Assembly: GCF_000495915.1 (NCBI RefSeq)
Contig: NZ_AOFQ01000005.1
Span: 1-64,000 of the forward strand
From: Stutzerimonas chloritidismutans AW-1
GTDB lineage: Bacteria; Pseudomonadota; Gammaproteobacteria; Pseudomonadales; Pseudomonadaceae
Direction: 5' to 3'
Length of the DNA: 64,000 bases
Made by a program: the position numbers and the translations under genes. Shown here piece after piece: positions 20,552 through 28,746 of the stretch (position 1 is its first letter; every line of letters begins with the position of its first letter). The notes below the pieces were generated by a model. The model was given only the letters and a program-made list of their open reading frames with translations, did not search any database and was not told where the DNA came from.

Positions 20552-20764
20552 ATGAGCGAGCCTGTAGATCCTTCCAACTGCCCGCTCTGCGGTCAGCCCA
20601 ACCAGTGCGGCGAGTGCGACCCTGCCGCCGCCCAGCCCTGCTGGTGCTTCACGACCCCAATCCCCGATCACGTGCTCGAGCGCATTCCTGCCATGCGCCG
20701 AAATCAGGCTTGTATCTGCGCGCGCTGCGCTCGCAGCCAAACCGCTCGTCCAGATGCGCCTTGA
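20552..20764 (+). CDS. Cysteine-rich CWC family protein
   Basis: A 70-residue protein with eight Cys in CPLCGQPNQCGEC, PCWCF and CICARC, the pattern of the small Cys_rich_CWC family, probably a zinc-binding knuckle. Function unknown. It overlaps the downstream pseudouridine synthase by 11 bases in another frame, suggesting a shared transcript. Confidence 0.85.
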   Translation: MSEPVDPSNCPLCGQPNQCGECDPAAAQPCWCFTTPIPDHVLERIPAMRRNQACICARCARSQTARPDAP

Positions 20765-21446
20765 CCGCTACCTCGCCAATCGCGCACGTCTAAGTCGTCA
20801 GGACGTTCGGCGCCTGCTGGCCGAAGACCGAGTGCTGGTGAACGGCGAAACCAGCCGGATAGTGGATCTGGAAGTTCGTGTATTCGACCGAATCGAGCTG
20901 GACGGAGAGATGCTGCAAGCGGGGAAAGCGGCGCACTACCTGATGCTGCATAAGCCGGCAGGCTGCGCCAGCGCTACCCAGGACGCGACACACCGAACCG
21001 TGCTCGACCTGATCGACGAGCCGGACAAGCAAGACCTGCACATCGCCGGCCGCCTCGATTTCAATACCACCGGCCTTATGCTGCTCACCAACGACGGCCA
21101 GTGGTCTCGCCGCCTGACCCAGCCTACCAGCCTGCTGGGCAAGGTCTATCTGGTCGAAACCGAAGGCGAGATCGACCCGGCCTGCGTTGACGTTTTTGCC
21201 CAGGGCATGTATTTCCGCTTCGAAAACCTCACCACCCTGCCCGCTGAACTCGTACTGCTCGAACCCCGCCGCGCCCGTCTGACCCTGCACGAGGGCCGCT
21301 ACCACCAGGTCAAGCGCATGTTCGGTCGCTTCAACAACAAGGTCACCGCCCTGCATCGCGAAAGCATGGGTCCTCTGACGCTGGACCTAGCACTGGAACC
21401 CGGCCGGTATCGATCGCTGACCGAGCAGGAGATCGCTCAGATCTGA
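20754..21446 (+). CDS. rsuA: RsuA-type 16S rRNA pseudouridine synthase
   Basis: A 230-residue enzyme with an N-terminal S4-like RNA-binding domain (RLDRYLANRARLSRQDVRRL). The catalytic domain has the active-site Asp block GRLDFNTTGLMLLTNDG near 105. The terminal EGRYHQVKRMFGRFNNKV fits the RsuA/RluB/E/F family. Length and single S4 domain favour RsuA, which modifies U516 of 16S rRNA. Confidence 0.87.
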   Translation: MRLDRYLANRARLSRQDVRRLLAEDRVLVNGETSRIVDLEVRVFDRIELDGEMLQAGKAAHYLMLHKPAGCASATQDATHRTVLDLIDEPDKQDLHIAGRLDFNTTGLMLLTNDGQWSRRLTQPTSLLGKVYLVETEGEIDPACVDVFAQGMYFRFENLTTLPAELVLLEPRRARLTLHEGRYHQVKRMFGRFNNKVTALHRESMGPLTLDLALEPGRYRSLTEQEIAQI

Positions 21447-21526
21447 ACCCTTTTCGCCTGCCCGCCAGAAAAACCCAATGCCGCCCTTCATTTCGCCCAA
21501 GCCTTCTGGTAAAAAGGCACCCCTGA

Positions 21527-21600
21527 GCGGGCGTCGTATAATGGCATTACCTGAGCTTCCCAAGCTCATGACGAGGGTTCGATTCCCTTCGCCCGCTCCA
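21527..21600 (+). tRNA. tRNA-Gly (CCC)
   Basis: A 74-base cloverleaf including an encoded CCA. The acceptor stem GCGGGCG pairs with CGCCCGC, the anticodon arm TGAGC-TTCCCAA-GCTCA exposes CCC, and the T arm is GAGGG-TTCGATT-CCCTT. Its 3' end adjoins the ICE and is the expected integration target of the recombinase encoded 239 bp downstream. Confidence 0.96.
21581..21600 (+). other. Probable left attachment site (3' end of tRNA-Gly)
   Basis: Elements of the ICEclc/PAGI-2 family recombine within the last about 18 bases of tRNA-Gly, and here a P4-like integrase gene follows directly. The core would be the tRNA tail CCCTTCGCCCGCTCCA plus a few bases. The second copy (right end) must lie outside this window, so the duplication is not demonstrated. 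Confidence 0.65.
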
Positions 21601-21614
21601 CTGCATCAATCTGC

Positions 21615-21743
21615 GGACTTCCGCAGAAGTCCAAGAGAGTCTACAAGTCGTTGCCTCACAAGGACTTTTCCTCTCTTTGATGTTCTGCCGTAGTCCACTG
21701 CGATCCGCCTACAGCCGGGACTTTTAAGTCCACAAACAAGTCC
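21615..21743. repeat. Cluster of AAGTCC/GGACTT hexamers between att site and integrase
   Basis: Six exact copies of AAGTCC on one strand or the other start at 21615, 21627, 21662, 21718, 21726 and 21738, with near-matches at 21645 and 21692. Several are followed by A. Such direct and inverted short repeats beside an attachment core look like arm-type recombinase or excisionase binding sites. They also overlap the likely int promoter. Confidence 0.55.
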
Positions 21744-21838
21744 ATTTTTGCGGGCGCGGCTGATTCCGGATTGTTGATGGAGGGGCGAGGTCGACGTGAC
21801 CAGCATCTGGTTCCTGACTCATGTTCAGGAGCAAGAGC

Positions 21839-23692
21839 ATGGCACTCTCAGACCTGGCCGTTCGACAGGCCAAGGCAACTGGCAAGGCATACACCCTCCC
21901 TGACTTGGATGGCCTCTCCCTGGCCGTCACGGCTGCAGGGGGCAGGACTTGGCACTTCCGCTACTACTGGGCGGGCAAGCAGAAGCGGATGTCGCTCGGC
22001 ACCTACCCGGAGGTGACGCTTCGCGAGGCCCGCAGCCTGCGCGACGAAGCGCGCGCCCTGCTGGCCAAAGGCACCAATCCTCGCGTTCACCGCAAGCAGA
22101 AGCGCACCGCTGTCCGGCTCGCCGACGAAAACACCTTCGAGGCGGTGTATCGCAAGTGGCTCAAGCATCGCGGGCTCAGCCTCAAGGAAGGCCGGCAGAC
22201 GACCCTCTCGATACTTCCGCGCATCTTCGACAAGGATGTGCTGCCCGCCTTGGGCAAGCGGTCGGTCTATGAGATCAAGCGTCCCGACCTCTTGGAGGTG
22301 ATCGCCAAGATCGAGAAGCGCAAGGCGCTCTCCGTCGCCGAGAAAGTCAGGACGTGGTTCAACCAACTGTTCCGCTACGCGCTGGTGATCGTGCCGGGCC
22401 TGGAACAGAACCCCGCCTCCGATCTCGATGTGGTGGCGCTGCCGCTGCCACCCGTCAACCACAACCCGTTCCTGCGCATGGCCGAGCTGCCGAAGCTGTT
22501 GCAGAGGCTGCGCAGCTATCGCGGCAGGCGGCAGACCCAGCTCGGGCTGCGGCTATTGCTGCTGACCGGCGTGCGAACCGGCGAGCTGCGACAGGCGACG
22601 CCGGATCAATTCGATCTGGACCGCGGGCTGTGGATCATCCCGCCCGACGTCGTGAAGCAACTCCAGTTGGATATGCGCAAGAAGCGGCAGCAGCCAAAGG
22701 ACATCCCGCCCTACATCGTGCCGCTGTCGATTCAGGCCATGGAGATCGTCCGGCACCTGCTGGATGAGTTCAAGCCGGCCCAGCGCCACCTGTTCCGACA
22801 CGACAGCGACTTGAAGAAGCGCATCAGCGAGAACACGCTCAATGGTGCGCTCAAACGCATGGGCTATCAGGAACGCCTGACCGGACACGGTATCCGCGGC
22901 ACGATGTCCACTGCGCTCAACGAGATCGGCTACCCGAAGGTCTGGGTGGATGCACAGCTCTCGCATGTCGATCCCAACAAGGTCAGCGCGACCTACAACC
23001 ATGCCGAGTACGTGGAGCAGCGTCGCCGCATGATGCAGGACTGGGCCGATCGGCTCGACCTCTTCGAGCAGAACCAGGTCGAGGCGGCCAGCATGCCGCT
23101 CACCGTGCATCTGGAAGGCGTTCCCGCGTTCCCGAATGAGCAAACCGCAAGCGCACCCTCCACGCCGGTTGCCGCTTCGCCAATCCTGCTCGTGACGAAG
23201 CCCGGCGACGCCATGCCGTTGGTTTCTGCCGCCGCACATCGGCTGCCGGCGGTTCCGCCCCCTCGATCGGCCGCGCCGCTGGTGCCTTCGGACATTCAGC
23301 GCGAGAGGATGGAGCTGTTCGATGTCTTCGAGGCGCCGCACAACCTTCCCGTCGCTGCGTTTGCGAAGATGGCGGGCAAGTCCCGCAGGTGGATCAGCTA
23401 CGAGATCAAGGCGGGCAACTTGCTGGCGTTGAACGTGGGCAACCGCGGCCAGCGGGTGCCGGACTGGCACCTCGACCCACTCAAGCACGAGCTGATCCAG
23501 TCCGTCCTCAAGCTGACCAGGGGTGCGGACCCTTGGCAGATCTACCATGCACTGCTGCAGCCGCGCTCGATGCTGCGGGGGCGTTCGGCACTGGAGGGCG
23601 TGACGGCCAGCAATCTCGACAAGCTCGTCATGGCAGTGAGCACAGCCGTGAAGGAAAGCGAATGGACCCCGCCGCGAGTCGGAGTCGCCTAG
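21839..23692 (+). CDS. int: ICE tyrosine recombinase (P4-like integrase) with C-terminal extension
   Basis: Catalyses site-specific insertion and excision at tRNA-Gly. The start MALSDLAVRQAK is supported by AGGAG about eight bases upstream. An N-terminal DUF4102 arm-binding domain (1-90) is followed by a SAM-like core domain. The catalytic domain has Arg in LTGVRTGELR, HGIRGTMS (HxxR), a second His in LSHVDPN and a Tyr nucleophile in NHAEYVEQRR. After a Pro/Ala-rich linker, residues about 486-617 add an HTH-like segment (AAFAKMAGKSRRWISYEIKA) and a Trp/Leu-rich segment (PWQIYHALLQPRSMLRGRSA) that resemble Xre/ParS-type antitoxin C-termini. Length of 617 exceeds P4 integrase by about 200. Confidence 0.93.
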   Translation: MALSDLAVRQAKATGKAYTLPDLDGLSLAVTAAGGRTWHFRYYWAGKQKRMSLGTYPEVTLREARSLRDEARALLAKGTNPRVHRKQKRTAVRLADENTFEAVYRKWLKHRGLSLKEGRQTTLSILPRIFDKDVLPALGKRSVYEIKRPDLLEVIAKIEKRKALSVAEKVRTWFNQLFRYALVIVPGLEQNPASDLDVVALPLPPVNHNPFLRMAELPKLLQRLRSYRGRRQTQLGLRLLLLTGVRTGELRQATPDQFDLDRGLWIIPPDVVKQLQLDMRKKRQQPKDIPPYIVPLSIQAMEIVRHLLDEFKPAQRHLFRHDSDLKKRISENTLNGALKRMGYQERLTGHGIRGTMSTALNEIGYPKVWVDAQLSHVDPNKVSATYNHAEYVEQRRRMMQDWADRLDLFEQNQVEAASMPLTVHLEGVPAFPNEQTASAPSTPVAASPILLVTKPGDAMPLVSAAAHRLPAVPPPRSAAPLVPSDIQRERMELFDVFEAPHNLPVAAFAKMAGKSRRWISYEIKAGNLLALNVGNRGQRVPDWHLDPLKHELIQSVLKLTRGADPWQIYHALLQPRSMLRGRSALEGVTASNLDKLVMAVSTAVKESEWTPPRVGVA

Positions 23693-23739
23693 CAGCAGGA
23701 ATGCGGGATCGTGGCGAAACCGCGATCCCCGCGCCTCTG

Positions 23740-24366
23740 TCAGGACACCAGGCGCGCGCGGCGGGCGAATCTGGCCTGGGTGTCCGACAAGGAAGCGTTG
23801 CGGCGCAGCAGGTAAGCCATCACGATCGTTGGTGCGCCGGCCAGCGGCCGCACGGCGATGCCTCGGCGTAGGTAGCTCGCCAGTCTCGCGGCAGGCGCAA
23901 TGGCGATCCCGTACCCGGCGGCAACCAGCGTCATCGCCACATCGAATGTCTCCACCGTTTGCTCTCGCTCTTGCAGCGCGTTTTCGAACACACGCTGCAC
24001 GGTCATGCGCCATGGTTCATCGGCCGTGGACTGCGAGCAGATCAAGGGCTGCTTGAGCACTTCCCCGCACGGCACTTCACGGTGGGCCAGCAGGTGGGAG
24101 CGCTTGGCCACGGCGACCGCCAGCGTGTCATGCCACAGCGGTTCGCATACCCAGCCAGGCCACTGCCGGGCAACCGCAGACAAGGCGAAGTCGAAGCCGT
24201 CGTCCGGCAGCTCCGCGCCTCGACCGGGATCTGTCCAGCCGGCCAGGACGGCATGAGTCTCCGGCTCTTCGGCACGCTGCAGGGCGAGCACGTCGGCGAG
24301 CTGGGGAGGCACCCATTCGCCGAGGACGGCCATGCGAATTTCGGCGGTAATGTCACTCGATTCCAC
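23740..24366 (-). CDS. LysR-type substrate-binding domain protein lacking an HTH
   Basis: A 208-residue protein resembling only the effector-binding half of LysR regulators: two Rossmann-like halves (ALQRAEEPETHAVLAGW..., then MTLVAAGYGIAIAPAARLASYLRRGI). I choose the GTG start at 24366 because GGGGAG lies just upstream; the longer frame to 24516 overlaps the divergent HTH gene. No DNA-binding domain is present, so it may be a decayed regulator or a partner that senses a ligand. It lies right after int. Confidence 0.65.
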   Translation of the reverse strand: MESSDITAEIRMAVLGEWVPPQLADVLALQRAEEPETHAVLAGWTDPGRGAELPDDGFDFALSAVARQWPGWVCEPLWHDTLAVAVAKRSHLLAHREVPCGEVLKQPLICSQSTADEPWRMTVQRVFENALQEREQTVETFDVAMTLVAAGYGIAIAPAARLASYLRRGIAVRPLAGAPTIVMAYLLRRNASLSDTQARFARRARLVS

Positions 24367-24423
24367 GTCCAGCTCCCCCCAGGCGGTGAACTCGTGGCAA
24401 CTGATCTCGAAGCCGTTGAATGA

Positions 24424-24435
24424 GTTAAGTTTAAC
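24424..24435. promoter_or_regulatory. Palindrome GTTAA-GT-TTAAC in divergent intergenic region
   Basis: GTTAAGTTTAAC is an inverted repeat with 5-bp arms lying between the LysR-like and XRE genes, about 38 bp before the XRE start. Followed by GTTTAAAT. It is an A/T-rich island in GC-rich DNA and a good candidate operator for either product. Confidence 0.4.
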
Positions 24436-24472
24436 GTGGTTTAAATCGTGACCGTGTTCGACGCTCTTGGCA

Positions 24473-24772
24473 ATGCCAAAGCGTTCGATCCAAAGGGGCC
24501 GCCCCACCGGCACCACTACCTACGAAGCGGAACCAGCCATCGCGTTTGGGGCTGCCGTGCGGGAAGAAAGAACCAACCAGGGCATCGCTCAGGAAACGCT
24601 GGCCCACATGGCCGGCATCGAACGGTCGCACATGGGCAAGATCGAGCGCGGCGAGCATGTCCCCACGCTCCCTCTCATCCTCAAGATTGCCCGTGCGCTG
24701 AAATGCAGTTCCGCCCACTTGATGACTCTGACCGAAGCCAAGCTGGCGGAGTCGGCCCCATCCTCGGATTGA
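24473..24772 (+). CDS. XRE-family HTH regulator
   Basis: A 99-residue protein with a Cro/CI-type HTH from about residue 25 to 85 (FGAAVREERTNQGIAQETLA, then MGKIERGEHVPTLPLIL). The ATG at 24473 or a TTG two codons upstream may be used; neither has a strong ribosome-binding site. Small XRE proteins next to int are common in ICEs of this family and probably control element activation, but this is inferred. Confidence 0.8.
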   Translation: MPKRSIQRGRPTGTTTYEAEPAIAFGAAVREERTNQGIAQETLAHMAGIERSHMGKIERGEHVPTLPLILKIARALKCSSAHLMTLTEAKLAESAPSSD

Positions 24773-24798
24773 AGCCGGCCCGCACAGCGGTCGCATGC

Positions 24799-26649
24799 CT
24801 ACGCCTGATCGTCGTCCTTGCCCCCAAGGGCTGAATCTTCGCGCTTTGCGGCCTCGTTGAGGAGCCGCAGGTATGGGTTGTCTGGCGGCGTCTCCTGGAA
24901 CAGCGCATCCGGGCTGGCGAGCAGGTAGCCGTGCAGCCGGCGCGACTTGCGCGGCCCCGTGACTTCGCAGGTCCAGATGTTCAGCCCGCTGGGCTGCTTG
25001 CGGTGCTGTCCCAGCTTCTCGAAGCGCTTCTGCACCCACTGCCACCCCTCCAGCTTCTCCTGCTTGGCCAGGGCGGCGACTTGAAGGTACTCCTGCGCGT
25101 AGCGCTGGAACACGCCGGGGCTGACGAGATAGGTCGTACCGGCGACGGTATGCACCAGGGCCTTGGCGTCGTTGATGATGAGCTTGCGCGTCTGGACGCT
25201 CTGACGCAGCCAGGCCATGAAGTGCGCCCCAGAGGGCTCCGCGCGATCCTGGGAAGGCGCGAGGCTCATCTGCGGCGGGGGCATGGTCGAAGGGGCCGGC
25301 TTGGGCTCGGCAATAGGGGAACTCGGGATCTCCGGTGTCGCGGGTGGAGCGGTGTCGCCCAGCAGGTCGAGCAGCGCTGCGACGCCGGTGTCCATGGCTG
25401 CGGATGCGATCGGCGCCGCGCTCGCGGGTGCAGCTTCGGTGCCTTCCACGCGCGGCCCATCAGCCACCGCCGGCGCCTGCGGCGTCGGCTCCGCTTGTTC
25501 CTCTTCGACCTGCACACGGCCTGCGAACGGCGCCGGCCGGTCGGCGGCATCCCAGATCATCGCTGGCGAGAGTTTCAGGAAGGTGAATGCGTGCGACCAG
25601 CCGGCGTCGCTGGTGACGGTAGCCTTCCAGATCGCCTTGCCATCCGGCGTCGGTTGCACGATGCCGTGATCCTGCAGCACGTTGAACACCGCCGTATTGC
25701 TGGCCGGGATGCCGTCGATGCCCTGTGACAGCAGATGTGCGCGCAGCTTGTCGGAGACGGTCTTGCTCACCAGCCACAAGGCGTCTTGGGTCAGCCAACC
25801 GTCCGCCGGGCCGGCCTGGTTCAACTTGAACGCTTCCTTGAGCAGGTAGCGCAAGCCGTCGAGCAATTTGCGTTGCAGCGCATGCTTGGGCGCCGCCAGC
25901 GCCTTGCTGGGATCGCCGCCGAGTTCCTGGGCGACCGATGCCTGGTCGGCCTGCACGACCAGCTCGCCGAGTGTGCCGGCGTGCTCGTACTGGCCGGCCA
26001 GCACGTACAGCAGCGCGGCCCAGAGGTCGGGATAGCCGCTGAGCCAGTCGAAGATGTCCCGATCGAGAAGGTGCGCGTAGAGCAGCCCGGTGGCGGCGCT
26101 GTGCAGGCGGTATTCACGCTCCTTTCGGTAACGGAAGCGGTAGGGCTTTCGCAGTGGGCCGTGCCAGGGATGCCAGACGCTGCCGTCGGCATGCTCGACG
26201 TGCAGATCGACCGCAATCTTGCCGATGTCGTGCAGCAGGGCCGCGTAGGCCGTGCCTGCGGTCCAGGCCTCGGCCTGGGCCGCCTGTGCCTCCGGCGTGA
26301 CGCCCGCGGGCAGCAGGTATGACTGCCGCAATTTCAGCGCATAGGCGACGATCTCCAGGCCGTGGTCCAGCATGCCGCCCGGATAGGCGTGGTGGTGGTT
26401 CTCGGAGGCCGGGAACTGCTGGACCAGCTCGGCGTAGCGCTCCAGTGGGGCGAGGTAGAGCGTGGCGAACTGCCGGCGCGAGAGCGATGTGCGCTGCCAG
26501 ATGTGTTCCAGCAGTTTCTGCCGGCGCGGCGTGGCCAGCAGCGATGCGGCCGACTCCGGCCGCATCGACCCTTTCGGAGTTTCGATGGCGGATGTGGGCG
26601 GTGTGCCGGCGGCGGGTGGCACCCTTTTGCGCTGGAACAGCGAGAGCAT
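24799..26649 (-). CDS. MobH-family relaxase (TraI_2 domain)
   Basis: A 616-residue protein expected to nick oriT and pilot the transferred strand. The TraI_2 domain occupies about 25-330 with the histidine block ENHHHAYPGGMLDHGLE near 82 and the HD-like ALLHDIGKIAVDLH near 138, both hallmarks of MobH relaxases. A Pro/Ala-rich linker (about 370-470) leads to a C-terminal winged-helix-like DUF1528 part (WLRQSVQTRKLIINDAKALVH). It reads left from int, away from the mating-pair block's usual position. Confidence 0.9.
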   Translation of the reverse strand: MLSLFQRKRVPPAAGTPPTSAIETPKGSMRPESAASLLATPRRQKLLEHIWQRTSLSRRQFATLYLAPLERYAELVQQFPASENHHHAYPGGMLDHGLEIVAYALKLRQSYLLPAGVTPEAQAAQAEAWTAGTAYAALLHDIGKIAVDLHVEHADGSVWHPWHGPLRKPYRFRYRKEREYRLHSAATGLLYAHLLDRDIFDWLSGYPDLWAALLYVLAGQYEHAGTLGELVVQADQASVAQELGGDPSKALAAPKHALQRKLLDGLRYLLKEAFKLNQAGPADGWLTQDALWLVSKTVSDKLRAHLLSQGIDGIPASNTAVFNVLQDHGIVQPTPDGKAIWKATVTSDAGWSHAFTFLKLSPAMIWDAADRPAPFAGRVQVEEEQAEPTPQAPAVADGPRVEGTEAAPASAAPIASAAMDTGVAALLDLLGDTAPPATPEIPSSPIAEPKPAPSTMPPPQMSLAPSQDRAEPSGAHFMAWLRQSVQTRKLIINDAKALVHTVAGTTYLVSPGVFQRYAQEYLQVAALAKQEKLEGWQWVQKRFEKLGQHRKQPSGLNIWTCEVTGPRKSRRLHGYLLASPDALFQETPPDNPYLRLLNEAAKREDSALGGKDDDQA

Positions 26650-26851
26650 GGCGAACCCCGGATGACGGGCTGCTCGGGGCGCCTTTTGGCCTTTTCAGGA
26701 TAGGGCCTTTCCCCTTGGCGCCCTTCCTTTGCCCCTTCCCAGCCCTTTGGCCTTTGTCGGAAGCCTTTGGGTATAGGGCCGCTGCTTCGCGGGTGCCACG
26801 ATGAATGCGGCATGGGGCAATCCCGGCAAGTGGGGCGCAGCAGGATGTTCG
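26650..26851. other. Intergenic region upstream of the relaxase gene, possible oriT
   Basis: About 200 bp with a marked strand bias: from 26675 to 26765 the plus strand is a C/T-rich run (repeated CCTTT, GGCC and GGCGCC pieces). The inverted pair GGCGCC at 26677 and 26717 brackets part of it. oriT of MobH elements often lies beside the relaxase gene, so this is the best local candidate, but no known nic site is recognised. Confidence 0.3.
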
Positions 26852-27772
26852 TCAGCTCTGGCCCAAGCCGGTGTCGAGGGCGGCGGATTGCGCTGCGAAG
26901 TCGTCGGGACGGCGCTTGCGGAAGGTTTCGAGATTGGCGAGCTTCCAGCGCAGTGCCGGTAGTTGCGCGGCGTGCTGGCACTGCACCAGCGACCAGTCCG
27001 GTTCTGCGCGCGCCAGCCCGCTCAGAAACTGCTTGTGCGCGGTGCTCAGTCGCTGTGGCAGCTCGCGCCGCATCCTGGCGCGAGCGTCGAGCAGTGTCTC
27101 CAGGGAGCAGTCCACTTCGGTCATGCCGATAAAGGCCCGCTCGTACTCGCCGGCGATGTCCTTGTCGTTGCCGAACAGCACTTCGTGGGGCGGCCGGTTG
27201 TGGCCCGCCAGATAGATCACGAAGCACTCGACCATGCCGTCGCTGATGTCGCCCGATTCGTAGAGCTGCCACACGTCGAACAGGTCGCGGGGGTGCTGCC
27301 GATCCAGCGCGGCCACCAGCTTGCTGGCGTACAGCTCGTCCGGTGCCAGAACCGGCAGCTCGAACTCGACGCCGAACAAATCGCTGGTCTTGGCGCTCAG
27401 CGGCCGCCGCTCGACGGGCAGCACGCTGCCTCGGAACACGACGTTGACCTCGATCTTCACCTGGCTGGCATCGTTCTCGACGATCAGCTTGGTGTCCCCC
27501 AGGTCCTTGGCGCGAACCAGGCGTGTCTGCACGCCCAGCGGTGCAAGGCGCGCGGCGATGGCGGCCAGCTCCTGGTTGATGGCTTGCAGCGCTTCGTCGC
27601 GCGGCGTCTGCCACGGGAGGTATACCACGTCGATGTCCACCGACAGGCGCGGCATGTCCCGCACGAAGAGGTTGATGGCCGTGCCGCCCTTCATGGCGAA
27701 GATGTCGTTGGCGAACACGTCGGGCGCGACGGCCAGCAGCAGGCGAACGGTGTCCGCGTAGGTCTTATCCAT
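26852..27772 (-). CDS. abiEii: AbiEii-type nucleotidyltransferase toxin
   Basis: Toxin of a type IV-like abortive-infection pair; 306 residues. The nucleotidyltransferase core shows MKGGTAINLF near 28 and SVDIDVVYL near 43, the GGT-N and DxD pattern of the AbiEii/AbiGii family. A later block KIEVNVVFRG and a Lys-containing VLAPDELYASKLVAALDR complete the fold. It overlaps abiEi by eight bases. Related toxins add nucleotides to tRNA; the substrate here is unknown. Confidence 0.9.
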   Translation of the reverse strand: MDKTYADTVRLLLAVAPDVFANDIFAMKGGTAINLFVRDMPRLSVDIDVVYLPWQTPRDEALQAINQELAAIAARLAPLGVQTRLVRAKDLGDTKLIVENDASQVKIEVNVVFRGSVLPVERRPLSAKTSDLFGVEFELPVLAPDELYASKLVAALDRQHPRDLFDVWQLYESGDISDGMVECFVIYLAGHNRPPHEVLFGNDKDIAGEYERAFIGMTEVDCSLETLLDARARMRRELPQRLSTAHKQFLSGLARAEPDWSLVQCQHAAQLPALRWKLANLETFRKRRPDDFAAQSAALDTGLGQS

Positions 27773-28523
27773 GAGGTCTCAGGCTCAGCAAGGTGCCGTC
27801 ATCGAGCCGGCTCATCCAGCGCGTGTTGCTGCCGGTGCGAACCGGGTACTGCTCCAGCAGGGCATCCACATCCACGAGGCTGGTCTCGCGCGCCCAGGTG
27901 AGGAACAGGCGCACGGCCTTCACGCTGGCGCAGCAGGACAGCAGTTGTCCGAGCAAGTCCTTGCGGGGGGAACGCAGTCCATCGAAGATGTTGCGGGCCT
28001 CTTCGAGGCTCTGCTTGACGCCGGCTTCGTACAGCAGCTCCAGAACGGCACGCTCGGAGGCAGCCACCCGCAGATCCTCGGGCAGGCCAGGCGGCGTGGT
28101 CAGGGTCTTGCTGGCCAGCGCCGTGTCCGGCCAGTCGAACAGGCGGGCGTGGACGTAGCGGGCCGGAAAGCGCGAGGTGAACCAGGCTGGCAACACGAAA
28201 CGACCGTCGCCCCACAGCACCAGCGCCTCCCGGCTGCCCAGGTTGTGCCGCACACCCTGCAGGGCCAGGGCGCTCTTGCCGCCGACGTGCAGGCCGGGCA
28301 CGCGCTGTTGCAGGAACTTCAGCGCACCGTAGACCCCGAATTCATCGTTCGGGAAGGCATAGACGCCATGGGCCAGGCGCACGAGCCACCCGCCGTCGGC
28401 ATAGTGGGCGGCGAGCTGGGGCGACACCCCGAACTGGCTCAGGGTGGCAAGGTCGAACGGCGCCCCGCGGGGAAGTCCCGCCTGCAGCCGCTTGATTAAC
28501 TGGTGCCTAGAATTTCCATCCAT
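27765..28523 (-). CDS. abiEi: AbiEi-type antitoxin
   Basis: A 252-residue antitoxin and probable autorepressor. The start MDGNSRHQLIKRLQ at 28523 is preferred to an ATG 69 bases upstream. An N-terminal winged helix (SQFGVSPQLAAHYADGGWLV, then HGVYAF) is followed by the AbiEi domain with VGGKSALALQGVRHNLG. Its stop overlaps the toxin start, the usual antitoxin-first order. Located between relaxase and DUF3742, it may stabilise the ICE and also act against phages. Confidence 0.88.
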   Translation of the reverse strand: MDGNSRHQLIKRLQAGLPRGAPFDLATLSQFGVSPQLAAHYADGGWLVRLAHGVYAFPNDEFGVYGALKFLQQRVPGLHVGGKSALALQGVRHNLGSREALVLWGDGRFVLPAWFTSRFPARYVHARLFDWPDTALASKTLTTPPGLPEDLRVAASERAVLELLYEAGVKQSLEEARNIFDGLRSPRKDLLGQLLSCCASVKAVRLFLTWARETSLVDVDALLEQYPVRTGSNTRWMSRLDDGTLLSLRPHG

Positions 28524-28746
28524 GGTGTAAAAATAGCACGGAATCCAATCAGCCCCTAGAGCTATCGCAGGAACGTGCATGGAAAGTAGCATAAGGTTTG
28601 ATTTATAGTGCAGAATCTAATCGCCCTGCGACCCGAGCCAACCCGGCTCTGCCGGCCGCAACCCGCCCTCCTGATCGCGGTCTATGCTGCAGGGCAGGCC
28701 ACGACCGGCCGCTCCGCGAGGTGAGGCACCACTGAAGCCGAGGCAT

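Noticed and set aside
27765-28592. Longer form of AbiEi from an ATG at 28592
   Set aside because: The added 23 residues are hydrophobic and unlike AbiEi N-termini; the ATG at 28523 directly precedes the winged helix.
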